The notes under the pieces are model-generated. The model saw nothing but the letters and a program-made list of their open reading frames with translations. It made no database searches and was not told where the DNA came from. The position numbers and the translations under genes are program-made. From contig JAHBTR010000003.1 of the NCBI GenBank assembly GCA_019638475.1, positions 281,680 through 345,679 of the forward strand: a stretch of DNA of 64,000 nt, in the 5' to 3' direction. Positions 27,308-37,131 of the stretch are shown piece after piece (the first letter of the stretch is position 1; each line of letters begins with the position of its first letter). This stretch comes from Chitinophagaceae bacterium (lineage in GTDB: Bacteria > Bacteroidota > Bacteroidia > Chitinophagales > Chitinophagaceae).

Positions 27308-28558
27308 TTAAGCCACTTTTAGAATATTTATTTTGCTTTTATTAAATTTCTTTTGTGCATAATCAAGTGTCAAATGCAGTTCTGACTGATTGGTTCCAGG
27401 AAGTTCAAACATAGCATCTGTTAATATACTTTCACAAATACTGCGTAAACCTCTTGCACCTAATTTATATTCTAATGCTTTATGTACCATAAAGTCTAAT
27501 GCTTCATTATCTATTTTTAGTTGAATATTTTCTATTTCAAATAGTTTGGTAAATTGTTTTATTAAAGAGTTTTTAGGCTCTGTAAGAATATTTCTAAGTG
27601 TTTCTGCATCTAAAGGATTTAAGTGTGTAACAATGGGTAAACGTCCTAATAATTCGGGTATTAAGCCAAAGTTTTTTAAGTCTTGAGCATTGATAAATTG
27701 TAATAAATTTTTTCGCTGCATTTCTTGTTCTTCTTTATTTACATTAAATCCAATAGCATTGGTATTTATTCTTCTGGCAATTATTTTATCTACACCATCA
27801 AATGCACCACCACAAATAAATAGAATATTTTTAGTATCTACTTTTATCATTTTTTGTTCAGGATGTTTTCTTCCTCCTTGTGGGGGTACTAATACTTCTG
27901 TGCCTTCTAACATTTTTAATAATCCTTGTTGTACACCTTCGCCACTTACATCTCTTGTTATAGATGGGTTGTCATTTTTACGAGCTATTTTATCTAATTC
28001 ATCTACATACACAATTCCTCTTTCTGCAGCAGCTACATCATAATCGCAATTTTGTAGCAATCTTGTTAGCATACTTTCTACATCTTCGCCTACATAACCT
28101 GCTTCTGTAAATACAGTAGCATCTACAATAGCAAAAGGCACATTTAACATACGAGCAATGCTTTTGGCAAGCAATGTTTTTCCTGTACCTGTTTCGCCTA
28201 CCATAATAATATTGCTCTTTTCTATTTCTACATCATTCTGTTGTTGTTTTTGAGCTATTCTTTTAAAGTGATTATATACGGCTACTGCTAAAACTTTTTT
28301 TGCCTCATCTTGTCCTATTACATATTCATCTAAAAATTTTTTTATTTCGGTAGGTTTACGAATGTTTATTTTTTGATTATTGGTGGCTGTTGGAAAACTT
28401 TGTTTAGGAGCTATTCCATTTAACTCTAAGTTAATTATATCTTGAGCATGTTCTACACAGTCTTCACAAATATGTCCTTCTTGCCCTGCAATAAGTATTT
28501 TAACTTCTACACGACCTCTTCCACAAAAAGAACAGTGTAAATGATTTTGTTTTGCCAT
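27308..28558 (-). CDS. clpX: ATP-dependent Clp protease ATP-binding subunit ClpX
   Basis: A 416-aa AAA+ unfoldase. The N-terminal zinc-binding domain has C9, C12, C31 and C34 ([15 protein letters not shown]). The AAA+ module has Walker [14 protein letters not shown], Walker [11 protein letters not shown], the pore-loop GYVGED and the arginine-finger region. It unfolds tagged substrates and feeds them to ClpP. It lies 133 nt downstream of clpP and has its own -7 box (28637-28644), so it can be expressed separately from the protease genes. Confidence 0.97.
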   Translation of the reverse strand: MAKQNHLHCSFCGRGRVEVKILIAGQEGHICEDCVEHAQDIINLELNGIAPKQSFPTATNNQKINIRKPTEIKKFLDEYVIGQDEAKKVLAVAVYNHFKRIAQKQQQNDVEIEKSNIIMVGETGTGKTLLAKSIARMLNVPFAIVDATVFTEAGYVGEDVESMLTRLLQNCDYDVAAAERGIVYVDELDKIARKNDNPSITRDVSGEGVQQGLLKMLEGTEVLVPPQGGRKHPEQKMIKVDTKNILFICGGAFDGVDKIIARRINTNAIGFNVNKEEQEMQRKNLLQFINAQDLKNFGLIPELLGRLPIVTHLNPLDAETLRNILTEPKNSLIKQFTKLFEIENIQLKIDNEALDFMVHKALEYKLGARGLRSICESILTDAMFELPGTNQSELHLTLDYAQKKFNKSKINILKVA

Positions 28559-28636
28559 GTTTAATAATTAAATAATAGAATATACTTTGTACAACAACAT
28601 AATAGACGAAATATTGTGTTTTATTGTTGCTTTGCA

Positions 28637-28644
28637 CAAAGTTA
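28637..28644 (-). promoter_or_regulatory. -7 promoter box of clpX
   Basis: Minus strand TAACTTTG matches TAnnTTTG fully and lies 78 nt before the clpX ATG. No -33 TTG is clear. Confidence 0.45.
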
Positions 28645-28691
28645 AACTTGTTTTTTTAAGAAAAAACTTAAAAAAGTATAAAATTTTGTAT

Positions 28692-29333
28692 TTATAGTTT
28701 GTCCATTACTCCATCTACAATGCCATACTCTACTGCTTCTTTAGCATCCATCCAGTAATCTCGGTCAAAATCTTTTAAAATTTGCTTAACTGTTTTTCCG
28801 CAATTTTCTGCTAAAATTTTAGCTCCTAATAATTTAGTTTTTTCTATTTGGGTAGCTTGAATTTCAATATCTGCACTGGTGGCTTGATAGTAACCACTAA
28901 GGCTTGGTTGATGTATCATTACTTCTCCATGAGGATAAATAAATCTTTTACCTTTTGTACCAGCACTTAATAAAATAGAACCCATACTTGCTGCAAGCCC
29001 CATACAAATAGTACTAATAGGGCTATTTATCATTTTGATAGTATCGTATAAAACCATACCACTTGTAACTACACCACCTGGGCTATTGATGTATAATTTT
29101 ATTTCTTCGCCTGGTTTATCTGCTTCTAATAATAATATTTTGCTTACAATTTCTCTTATAGATTTATCTTCTACTACACCCCATAGATATACAGCTCTTT
29201 TTTCAAAAAAGAGTTTTTCTATTTTCTTTATCATACCAGCACTCATTTGTTCTTGCTTATCATCTTTTTTATTGTCATCATCTTCATCATCATTGATGAT
29301 GAATGGGTTTACTATATACTTTCTCTGTATCAT
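28692..29333 (-). CDS. clpP: ClpP protease subunit (second copy)
   Basis: A 213-aa ClpP. The nucleophile S116 lies in MGLAASMGS, H141 in MIHQPS and the Asp in the DRDYWMDAKEA segment, so the triad is complete. The N-terminus has an unusual acidic run (DDEDDDNKKDD, about 15-25), not seen in the other copy. It follows the first clpP after 33 nt and precedes clpX, giving the order clpP-clpP-clpX. Two paralogues suggest a hetero-tetradecamer, as known for several bacteria (inference here). Confidence 0.95.
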   Translation of the reverse strand: MIQRKYIVNPFIINDDEDDDNKKDDKQEQMSAGMIKKIEKLFFEKRAVYLWGVVEDKSIREIVSKILLLEADKPGEEIKLYINSPGGVVTSGMVLYDTIKMINSPISTICMGLAASMGSILLSAGTKGKRFIYPHGEVMIHQPSLSGYYQATSADIEIQATQIEKTKLLGAKILAENCGKTVKQILKDFDRDYWMDAKEAVEYGIVDGVMDKL

Positions 29334-29366
29334 TTTTTTTATTTTAAAAATATGAAAACTGAATTT

Positions 29367-30050
29367 TTATTTTTTAGGATTTGTTATTAATACTTCATCT
29401 ACCAAACCATATTCTTTGGCATCTATAGCTTTCATCCAAAAATCTCTATCACAATCTTTGGCTACTGTGGCTACATCTTTGCCAGAATGACTTGCTATTA
29501 CTTCGTACAATTCTTGTTTTAATAGTTTAATTTCTTTGGCTGTTATTCCTATGTCTGTTGCTTGTCCTCCAATAGCACCACTTGGTTGATGTAGCATAAT
29601 ACGACTATGTTTTAAAGCTGTTCTTTTTCCTTTTACACCAGCACATAGTAAAACTGCTCCCATGCTTGCTGCTATACCTGTACAAATAGTACTTACATCT
29701 GGACTTATAAATTGCATGGTATCATACACACCCAATCCTGCATATACACTACCACCAGGGCTATTTATATACATTTGAATATCTCTGCTTCTATCTACAC
29801 TTTCTAAAAATAATAATTGTGCTGTAATAATATTGGCTACATAATCATTAATACCTTCGCCCAAAAAAATAATTCTGTCCATCATTAATCTACTGAATAC
29901 ATCCATTTGTGCTATATTTAAAGGACGTTCTTCTATAATGTATGGTGTAAGGTTGGTAGGATTAAAAGCTGTTTGATAGTTATGCAAAACAGCACTACTA
30001 ATACCTTGCTGTTTAATAGCATACTTTTTAAATTCTTGTTCTACATTCAT
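29367..30050 (-). CDS. clpP: ClpP protease subunit (first copy)
   Basis: A 227-aa ClpP with a complete triad: S129 in TGIAASMGA, H154 in MLHQPSGAIGGQ and the Asp in CDRDFWMKAIDA. Its sequence is closer to the standard ClpP than the second copy. It has a ~35-residue N-terminal extension before the conserved region, probably partly a propeptide. It is first of the clpP-clpP pair. A weak -7-like AAAATTTG lies 4 nt before its ATG. The tig gene often found upstream in Bacteroidota is absent; an M23 peptidase gene is there instead. Confidence 0.95.
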   Translation of the reverse strand: MNVEQEFKKYAIKQQGISSAVLHNYQTAFNPTNLTPYIIEERPLNIAQMDVFSRLMMDRIIFLGEGINDYVANIITAQLLFLESVDRSRDIQMYINSPGGSVYAGLGVYDTMQFISPDVSTICTGIAASMGAVLLCAGVKGKRTALKHSRIMLHQPSGAIGGQATDIGITAKEIKLLKQELYEVIASHSGKDVATVAKDCDRDFWMKAIDAKEYGLVDEVLITNPKK

Positions 30051-30167
30051 ATTTCAAATTTTGCGTTGAAGATAAGAGTTTTGATTTTTTGTGTAAAAAA
30101 ATATCTCAATAATATGCAAAAGAATGATTAGGTATTGTTAATTCCAAAATAGATTTTGTATTGTATT

Positions 30168-31139
30168 TTAAATATTTTGCACTTTATCAGAAGCTGAAAT
30201 AAATGTTTCTGATTGCTTAATTCCATTAACCATAATGTTACTAAATTTTATAGGAAGTCCTTTAGCTTTAAAAAAGTCAGGCTTATTTTGTAAATGAAAA
30301 TGTAAGTGAGGTTCAGAACTGTAACCACTATGTCCACATTGTCCAATAATTTGCCCTTGAGTTACTGTGTCTCCTGCAACTACGGTTATACTGCCTTTGT
30401 TTAAATGTGCATAAAAAGAATATTCATTATCTGTATGTTTAATAATTACATAATTTCCTATAAAACTTGTTGTAAGAAAATCTAATATGCCATAACCTAC
30501 CAATAGTGCATTTCTTTTAGAATTAATTGTTTTTATGATTGTTCCATCTGCAACAGCTACAATATTTTGATTGAAGCAGAAATAATCTTCAAGATTTGTT
30601 CCTTTGTTTATGTGCCGAAAATAGTTTTTATCTGCAATAACAAAATCATAAGCAAATCTTTGTGTAATTACATTCCAAGAGTGCGAACTTTGTTGTGTTG
30701 TACCACCATTATAAACTAACCATTCAGTATTTTTCTGAAATGGTAAAATATACTTTGTTTCATTTTGATAAGTTTCTGCATTTTCAATAAGCTCATTTTT
30801 ATTTGCTTTTAATGCTGAATTTCCAATGGCTTGTTTTATGATTTGCACAAGTTGAAAAGGGTTTATAAAAGAGAGTAGCCCTGTTGTATAAAACATAAAT
30901 AGTAGTCCATTTTGCCCCAATTTTCCAATAGGTCCTGAAGTAGGCCAATTTTTAAATTTTTCGTTTTCTTGTTCTTGTATAATGTCTTTTGAAATTAGGT
31001 CGGCTATAAAATGAATGACTAAATAGATGCCAAGTAGCCAAAACTTGTGTAATCCGTTAAATCTAATTTTGAAAATAAAATGTAATAATGCCCATATAAG
31101 GGCAAATATTATAATTGAAATGAGTGTTTGTTTTTTCAT
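30168..31139 (-). CDS. M23-family metallopeptidase with membrane segments
   Basis: A 323-aa protein. Three N-terminal hydrophobic segments (about 6-25, 30-48 and 78-97) anchor it. The C-terminal LytM/M23 domain (about 195-300) has YVVIKHTDNEYSFYAHLNKG, GQIIGQCGHSG and the HLHFHL zinc motif. M23 enzymes cut peptidoglycan cross-bridges or act as activators of amidases; the Zn ligands look present here, so activity is likely. Its ATG overlaps the stop of the upstream helical-repeat gene (TAATG), so the two are coupled. Confidence 0.88.
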   Translation of the reverse strand: MKKQTLISIIIFALIWALLHFIFKIRFNGLHKFWLLGIYLVIHFIADLISKDIIQEQENEKFKNWPTSGPIGKLGQNGLLFMFYTTGLLSFINPFQLVQIIKQAIGNSALKANKNELIENAETYQNETKYILPFQKNTEWLVYNGGTTQQSSHSWNVITQRFAYDFVIADKNYFRHINKGTNLEDYFCFNQNIVAVADGTIIKTINSKRNALLVGYGILDFLTTSFIGNYVIIKHTDNEYSFYAHLNKGSITVVAGDTVTQGQIIGQCGHSGYSSEPHLHFHLQNKPDFFKAKGLPIKFSNIMVNGIKQSETFISASDKVQNI

Positions 31140-31663
31140 TAAGAATTTCTCTTATTAATGGTTAATAATATTTTTCTCACTTTTGATTTTATAGCAGCAC
31201 TCTCTGTTTCCATTGCCTTTTCACAAATAAATTTTAATTCATGTTTAAGTTCTGGAATATATTTAGTTAATTCATAAAGCCCATTATAAGCCCAAGCTCT
31301 TACAAATTTATTTTTATCTGCTAAACAATTTCGTATAAAAGGTTCAAAAGTTAGCATTGATACTTCACTCAATTTAATGTGAGGCATTATTTGTAAGAGA
31401 TGAAGTTTGGCTTCCCAATTATTAATATTTTGGCAGTTTATTATAACTTTTTCAATAAGCATATCAGGCAATCTGTTTCCATTGTCATAGTGATGTTTGA
31501 TAAGCCAAGTCATTACTTTATGTAAATCTTGTTGGTTTTTACAAATGGCAACTAAATCTTCAAAAAAGGTAGTATTGGTAGCATTTTCACTATACAGGTT
31601 TGTTAGATACTCTGTATGAATTTCATCCCACAATTTTAATTTGGTTGCTAATTTTTTGTTCAT
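31139..31663 (-). CDS. HEAT-like helical-repeat protein
   Basis: A 174-aa soluble, almost wholly alpha-helical protein with HEAT/ARM-like character. Its helix pairs include NWEAKLHLLQIMPHIKLS and KNKFVRAWAYNGLYELTKY, where the AWAYNGLYEL phrase is typical of HEAT repeats. There is no catalytic motif or signal peptide. It is translationally coupled to the M23 peptidase (1-nt overlap of stop and start), which suggests a scaffold or regulator for that enzyme (inference). I do not recognise a named family. Confidence 0.72.
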   Translation of the reverse strand: MNKKLATKLKLWDEIHTEYLTNLYSENATNTTFFEDLVAICKNQQDLHKVMTWLIKHHYDNGNRLPDMLIEKVIINCQNINNWEAKLHLLQIMPHIKLSEVSMLTFEPFIRNCLADKNKFVRAWAYNGLYELTKYIPELKHELKFICEKAMETESAAIKSKVRKILLTINKRNS

Positions 31664-31817
31664 CTTTTTTTATGATAATAATACCGAAATGAAATAAATG
31701 TTAGTTCAAATTTTATTTGGTTGGTATAACAAATTTACAATTTAATTATCTCTTTTTAAAAGAGTTTATAAAAGCATAAGAATATATAGAGCTTTCTTAT
31801 TTTGGAGAGAAGACATT

Positions 31818-34800
31818 TTAACTAAATAAATATTCTACATCTTCTTTTGTGAGTGATTTTACAAAACCTTCATCGTCTGTAATTAAATCTTTTGCTAAGG
31901 CTTTTTTCTTTTCTTGCAGTTTTAAAATTTTATCTTCTACTGTATCTGTACAAATCATTCTATAAGCAAAAATGTTTTTGGTTTGTCCTATTCTATGTGT
32001 TCTGTCTATTGCTTGTTGCTCTACAGCAGGATTCCACCAAGGGTCCACTATATATACATAATCTGCTGCTGTAAGGTTTAGCCCAATACCCCCAGCTTTT
32101 AAAGAAATTAAAAATACCCTACAATTTTCATCATTCTGAAAACGATTGATGGCTTTTTCTCTGTCAGTAGCAGAAGTGCTTCCATCAAAATATTCAAAAT
32201 CAATTTCTAACTCTTTCATTTTTTCTTTTATCAATGCAAGCATTCCTAAAAATTGAGAAAAAATTAATGCTTTATGGTTGCTTATATTTTCTGTAATTTC
32301 TCTGCCTATTTCTTCTAACTTAACAGAATGGTTAGGAAAATTTGTTCCATCTTGTTCTTTAAGAATAGCAGTACTATCGCAAATTTGTCTCAGTTTCATT
32401 AAGCCTTGTAAAATAGTTAGCTGGCTTTTTTGAATACCTTTTTCTTGTACAGCTCCTAATATTTTATCTCTAAAATCGTTTCTATAAGTATCATATATTT
32501 TTCTTTGTTCATCATTCATTTCACAATACAAAATCATTTCTTGTTTTTCTGGTAGGTCTTTTGCTACTTGCTCTTTGGTTCTTCTTAAAATAAATGGATA
32601 GAGTAATTTTCTTAAATGTTCTTTTTGTTCTTTTTCTCCAAATTTATCAATAGGTACAGCAAATTCATTTTTAAAAAATTCTTGGCTGCCTAACATACCT
32701 GGGTTTAAAAAATTCATTTGTGCAAAAATGTCAAATGTGTTGTTTTGTAAAGGTGTACCACTAAGGCATAAACGATTTTTGGCTTTTAATATACAAGCAG
32801 CTTTGGTTACTTTGCTTGAGGGGTTTTTTATTGCCTGACTTTCATCTAAAATAATGTAGTCAAAATTTATTTCTGCAAAATATTTTATGTCTGAACGTAG
32901 TGTGCCATACGTTGTAATAACTATATCAATGTTTGTGTTTGTTATGGCATCTCTGTTTCTTGCACTACCATGATGGGTGTAAGAGTTTAGTAAAGGTGTA
33001 AATTTTTTAATTTCGTTTTGCCAGTTGAACATTAATGTTGTAGGACAAACAACCAATGCTTTTAATTGATTACCTTCTTCTTTAAGATGGTGTAAAAAAC
33101 TAAGGGCTTGTACTGTTTTTCCCAATCCCATATCATCTGCTAAAATGCCACCCCAGCTTACTTCTTTTAAATAATTTAACCATTGAAAACCACTTTCTTG
33201 ATAGGGGCGAAGAATATGGGTTAAATGCTCTGGCGGATTTATTTTTTTTATTTCATGATTGTAGCGAAGCCTGTCATATTTTTCTTCTAACTGAACAAAT
33301 AGTTCTTCTTCATTTCGTTGATTATATAAATCTTCTACAACACTAAACTGATATTTGCTCAGTTTCATATTGTTTATTTTTCCATCGCCTACTTTAAATA
33401 ATAAAGAATATTTTCTTATCCATTCTTCTGGTAAAATGCCTAAAGTGCCATCTGCCAATGGAACAAATTGTTGCTTATTGGCTAATGCTTTTTTTACATC
33501 ATCAATAGTTATTTTTTGTTCGCCAAATTGTATTTCAATTTTTGCATCAAACCAATCTGTATTGCTGCTAATATGAATTTTTGTAGAAGGTTTTGCAGTA
33601 TTGAAACGAAAGTTTTTTAAAGCATCCATTCCATAAACAGCAATATTCATTTCTTTCATGGCATCTACAAATAAGAAAAACCAGTTATTTTTTAAAACAT
33701 CTACACCTCTTAAAGCCAATGTATAACTATCAATAGGTTTAATAAAATGAGAGTGTAAATTTTCTATTTTTTGTAACCATTCTTTTTCTGCCTCTGTATT
33801 TCTATATACTAATAAAAGTGTTCCATTTAAAGGTAAAATAATGGTTTCTTTATCATCGGCTCTTACATCATATCCTTTATAAGAAAATACAGGTTGAAAA
33901 ATAAGGTACTCACCACGTTCTTGTAATAATAATTTTACATCTGGCTTTTCATCTTTTACTTCTGTTTTTTCTAAATTACCAAAATCTACAGAGTATTCTT
34001 TTGATAAAGGAAGCACTAATTGATGTAAATATTTTTCCCATTCATTTGGTGCAACAGTTATTTTTCCTTCAGGAAGGAATTTGTCTATTACTTGAATATC
34101 TTCAATTCTTTTCCATGTATATAATTGATGATGATAATTGAAGATGAGGGGTGTATTACTTTTATTTTCAAGTAGGTTTACTTCTGTATGAGGTAGTTTG
34201 GCTTGACAAATAATGTCAAACACATTGTGCTGATAGCTAATACTAAATTGTGGCGAAATAGTTTGATGACTAAATTCTGCATTTTCAAGATTGGCAGTAA
34301 TAAATTTTTTTCCTTCGGGTAAATAGAATGTAAAATTACTTCCTGCTAATTCTGTAAAAAGGTTTTTTATTTTAGAATGTAAGTATTCATTAATAATGTG
34401 TTTGGTTTCTTCTGGCAATTCAGTATTGTGCTGTTGAATAATATTGTCCCAAACACCACTAAATGGAGAATTTCTTGTAAGGTATTTGTTTATTTCGGAG
34501 GGTAAAAATTTTCTAAGTTGTTGTAATAATATTTTATCGTCTTCACTAAGTGGCTCAGTATTGATAAATTTATTTAAGTCTAACTTTTCAATTTTACTAA
34601 TGTATTTACTAAAGTCATCATCTGGCTCTCCTTGAATGGCTTCTACTTGCACATAAGGATATTGTTGTTGAGGGCTTATAACCACACCCAATTTAACAGT
34701 ACTTTTTTGAAATATATTATTGGTATTTTCACTAACAACTTCTGTTGGTAAATTGTTTGTTTGTTCAAATGGTTCACTCCATGCAGGTTTTGGTTTTGGC

Positions 34801-35612
34801 TCTGTATTAATGGGTGTATTAATACGTTTTATAGAAGTGTCTATAACACGCAAAAACGGTTTTCCATTTTGATAAGTAAATTCAAATTTTCCTGTTAAAT
34901 CATCATCTAATGAATAACCATAAATGCCTAATAATTTATTTTTAACTACATCCCAATTTCTGATAGTGTCAAAATAATTTGCTCCATAATTATTTAGCAG
35001 TTGTAGAAATACAATTACTTTTTGTGTGCATAATGGATAACTTGTTTCAGTAGTATCATTACAGCTTGTATCAAAAAATCTTTCTTCATTTTTTCTAATA
35101 ATTACTTTCCATATTGCTCCATGCCAATTTACTTCTGCTAATACACTTTCATCTTTAGTATCAATAATATTTGCTTTATTGGTTCTCAAAAATTCTTCAG
35201 CATCTGCATAAGCCTTAGGAGATGATAACATTTTGATAAGTTTCAGGTCTAATTGTTTCATTCTTATTACAGTGTGCTGTTGATTATAGTTGGTATTTGT
35301 ATTGCCCAACATATTTCGTTCTACAAGTTCTTGTAAATGAAATAAAGCACCAGCTTTATGTCTGCATATTTCACTAATATTATAAGGACAGGTGCATTTA
35401 AAGTTTATTTTTTTTTCGTCTTGAAAATTATTGATATATACTTTGTAATAGGTAGCATAAGTATCATCTTTAACCCTAAAAACAATATTGTTTAAGAAAG
35501 AATTGTTTTCAATAAGCTCTACCTTACCAGAAGTGTGAATTTTTTTACCTCTGCGTATTGCTTCTTCAGAACCATTGTTGTATATACATTTTATTAAGTA
35601 GGGTAAAGCCAT
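31818..35612 (-). CDS. SNF2-family helicase with SWIM zinc finger
   Basis: A 1264-aa protein. The N-terminal SWIM finger has C73, C75, C83 and H85 (CTCP...ICRH). A long middle region (about 100-780) matches the bacterial SNF2-associated layout without a motif I can name. The C-terminal SNF2 engine follows: Walker A DDMGLGKT (about 827), DESQ box (about 922), LSGTPLQN, then the helicase C-half with QAIDRTHRIGQ (about 1200). It is an ATP-driven DNA translocase of the RapA/HepA-SNF2 group, possibly acting in transcription or repair. Its -7 box is at 35638-35645. It has no defence-system neighbours, so a housekeeping role is more likely than phage defence. Confidence 0.92.
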   Translation of the reverse strand: MALPYLIKCIYNNGSEEAIRRGKKIHTSGKVELIENNSFLNNIVFRVKDDTYATYYKVYINNFQDEKKINFKCTCPYNISEICRHKAGALFHLQELVERNMLGNTNTNYNQQHTVIRMKQLDLKLIKMLSSPKAYADAEEFLRTNKANIIDTKDESVLAEVNWHGAIWKVIIRKNEERFFDTSCNDTTETSYPLCTQKVIVFLQLLNNYGANYFDTIRNWDVVKNKLLGIYGYSLDDDLTGKFEFTYQNGKPFLRVIDTSIKRINTPINTEPKPKPAWSEPFEQTNNLPTEVVSENTNNIFQKSTVKLGVVISPQQQYPYVQVEAIQGEPDDDFSKYISKIEKLDLNKFINTEPLSEDDKILLQQLRKFLPSEINKYLTRNSPFSGVWDNIIQQHNTELPEETKHIINEYLHSKIKNLFTELAGSNFTFYLPEGKKFITANLENAEFSHQTISPQFSISYQHNVFDIICQAKLPHTEVNLLENKSNTPLIFNYHHQLYTWKRIEDIQVIDKFLPEGKITVAPNEWEKYLHQLVLPLSKEYSVDFGNLEKTEVKDEKPDVKLLLQERGEYLIFQPVFSYKGYDVRADDKETIILPLNGTLLLVYRNTEAEKEWLQKIENLHSHFIKPIDSYTLALRGVDVLKNNWFFLFVDAMKEMNIAVYGMDALKNFRFNTAKPSTKIHISSNTDWFDAKIEIQFGEQKITIDDVKKALANKQQFVPLADGTLGILPEEWIRKYSLLFKVGDGKINNMKLSKYQFSVVEDLYNQRNEEELFVQLEEKYDRLRYNHEIKKINPPEHLTHILRPYQESGFQWLNYLKEVSWGGILADDMGLGKTVQALSFLHHLKEEGNQLKALVVCPTTLMFNWQNEIKKFTPLLNSYTHHGSARNRDAITNTNIDIVITTYGTLRSDIKYFAEINFDYIILDESQAIKNPSSKVTKAACILKAKNRLCLSGTPLQNNTFDIFAQMNFLNPGMLGSQEFFKNEFAVPIDKFGEKEQKEHLRKLLYPFILRRTKEQVAKDLPEKQEMILYCEMNDEQRKIYDTYRNDFRDKILGAVQEKGIQKSQLTILQGLMKLRQICDSTAILKEQDGTNFPNHSVKLEEIGREITENISNHKALIFSQFLGMLALIKEKMKELEIDFEYFDGSTSATDREKAINRFQNDENCRVFLISLKAGGIGLNLTAADYVYIVDPWWNPAVEQQAIDRTHRIGQTKNIFAYRMICTDTVEDKILKLQEKKKALAKDLITDDEGFVKSLTKEDVEYLFS

Positions 35613-35637
35613 GATTTGTTTTGAAAAAATTAATCTG

Positions 35638-35645
35638 CAAAAGTA
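35638..35645 (-). promoter_or_regulatory. -7 promoter box of the SNF2 gene
   Basis: Minus strand TACTTTTG matches TAnnTTTG fully and lies 25 nt before the start codon. No -33 TTG at normal spacing is visible. Confidence 0.45.
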
Positions 35646-35786
35646 AATGAAAGCAAATGGAATTTTAGTCTTTAATGGAAAGATTGTGGATGAAAATTTT
35701 GCTTTATTTAATAATTATTTTTTATTGAAAATAATAAACTATATTGTGCAGTTTTTCTTTTAAGAAAGCTATTTGTATATTGGTTT

Positions 35787-36452
35787 TTATTTTTTTATAG
35801 CTCTTATCATTTCTCTTTTTCCTATGGGTCCTTTTATTTTTTGAATAATAAAACCAACGGCTTCCATATTTTTTCTTACATAACTTTTGCTACAATAAGT
35901 AACCAACACACCATTAGGCTTTAATAAACTATATAGAGTATTAAATATTTCTGTAGTCCATAATTCTGGTTGTGCAGTTGGTGCAAAAGCATCATAAAAA
36001 ATAATATCAAACAAATTTGATGTACTAAAATGAATGAGTGAGTTATGAATTTTATGTAAAGAAAATAATGGGTGCATAGTTTCTACATGATTCCATTTTG
36101 CAGTATGTATTTGTAAAAATTCTTTTTCTGTATTTAATAACTTACCATAGTTTAACTGCTCTATTTCATTGGCAGAAATAGGGTGTAGCTCTATACTTGT
36201 ATAATGAATAGATGTTTTTTGTTGAAGAGCATATTGCCAACTAAGCAAAGCATTTAATCCAGTGCCAAAACCCATTTCAAAAATTGAAATTGATTTTTTG
36301 TGATACAAATTTTCGTAAAATGCCAAACCAGCATTGATAAAAATATGCTTACTTTCTTGTATAGAACCATACTTGCTATGATAAGTAATACTTAATTCTG
36401 GAATTGAAATAGTATGGCTTCCGTCTGATGTTGCTATAATTTCTTTTTTCAT
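35787..36452 (-). CDS. mnmD: tRNA 5-methylaminomethyl-2-thiouridine methyltransferase MnmD
   Basis: A 221-aa stand-alone MnmC N-terminal-type methyltransferase (DUF752). It shows EMGFGTGLNALLSW (SAM motif I), IIFYDAFAPTAQPELWT (signature) and LVTYCSKSYVRKNMEAVGF near the end. It methylates the nm5 group at wobble U34 of tRNAs to mnm5s2U, using SAM. It is divergent from the AlkA-like gene with only 27 nt between start codons, so both promoters must be compact. A TACTTTG box lies 7 nt before its ATG. Confidence 0.92.
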   Translation of the reverse strand: MKKEIIATSDGSHTISIPELSITYHSKYGSIQESKHIFINAGLAFYENLYHKKSISIFEMGFGTGLNALLSWQYALQQKTSIHYTSIELHPISANEIEQLNYGKLLNTEKEFLQIHTAKWNHVETMHPLFSLHKIHNSLIHFSTSNLFDIIFYDAFAPTAQPELWTTEIFNTLYSLLKPNGVLVTYCSKSYVRKNMEAVGFIIQKIKGPIGKREMIRAIKK

Positions 36453-36468
36453 TATTATACAAAGTAAT

Positions 36469-36475
36469 TATTTTG
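36469..36475 (+). promoter_or_regulatory. -7-like box 4 nt before the AlkA-like gene
   Basis: TATTTTG (one base shorter than TAnnTTTG) lies 4 nt before the ATG at 36480. The divergent mnmD start is at 36452, so no normal leader can fit in the 27-nt gap. Confidence 0.4.
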
Positions 36476-36479
36476 TGCT

Positions 36480-37073
36480 ATGACATATATAGTACAATTA
36501 CAAAAAGATAAAAAATTTTCTAAGTACTTAGGCGATGAGAGATATGAATTATTTTTTCATAAAAATATTCCTCTTCGTTTAATGGCTGCTATTATGAGCC
36601 AACAATTAAGTACTAAAGTTGCTAAGGTAATTTATCAACGATTTCTTGATTTGTATAATGGTAAAGAACCTACACCACAACAAGTGTTAGATACTCCTTT
36701 CAATATTTTAAGAAATATTGGACTTAGTAATGCTAAAGTAAATTATATACACAACGTAGCATCTTTTTGTATAGAACATACAATTACCGATAAGAAACTT
36801 CAAAAAATGAGTAATGATGAAATTGTAGAACTACTTATTCAAATAAAAGGTGTTGGCAAATGGACTGTAGAAATGCTGTTGATGTTTAGCTTAGGAAGAG
36901 AAGATGTATTTTCTGCTGATGATTTAGGTATTCAACAAGCTATGATACAGATATATAAATTAGATGCAAGCAACAAAAAATTATTGAAAGAAAAAATGAA
37001 TATAATAGCAGAAAAATGGAAACCTTATAGAACATTTGCTTGTTTGCATTTATGGAAATGGAAAGACAGTTAA
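36480..37073 (+). CDS. AlkA-like DNA-3-methyladenine glycosylase
   Basis: A 197-aa HhH-GPD superfamily glycosylase. It has SQQLSTKVAKVIYQRF, the helix-hairpin-helix IKGVGKWTVEMLLMF and the catalytic Asp in FSADDLGIQQA (D148). It lacks the N-terminal domain of E. coli AlkA, as in the short AlkA/Mag1-type group. It removes alkylated purines from DNA to start base-excision repair. It is divergent from mnmD and convergent with the Spy-like gene across a strong terminator. Confidence 0.92.
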   Translation: MTYIVQLQKDKKFSKYLGDERYELFFHKNIPLRLMAAIMSQQLSTKVAKVIYQRFLDLYNGKEPTPQQVLDTPFNILRNIGLSNAKVNYIHNVASFCIEHTITDKKLQKMSNDEIVELLIQIKGVGKWTVEMLLMFSLGREDVFSADDLGIQQAMIQIYKLDASNKKLLKEKMNIIAEKWKPYRTFACLHLWKWKDS

Positions 37074-37088
37074 AATGTTATTAAATAT

Positions 37089-37120
37089 AAAAGAGGCTGC
37101 CTTAAAAGGCAGCCTCTTTT
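37089..37120. terminator. Bidirectional rho-independent terminator
   Basis: A 15-bp perfect stem with GAGGCTGCC as its core, an apparent 2-nt AA loop, and A/T runs on both sides. It lies between the convergent AlkA-like and Spy-like genes. Confidence 0.92.
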
Positions 37121-37131
37121 ATAATGAAAAT

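Noticed and set aside
28692..30050. Two clpP genes as an anomaly
   Set aside because: Both copies keep the complete catalytic triad, and tandem clpP genes before clpX are known in this phylum.
31818..35612. SNF2/SWIM helicase as part of a phage-defence system
   Set aside because: Neighbours are an M23 peptidase pair and mnmD. No nuclease, methylase, DUF1998 or other defence genes are adjacent, so a defence island is not supported.
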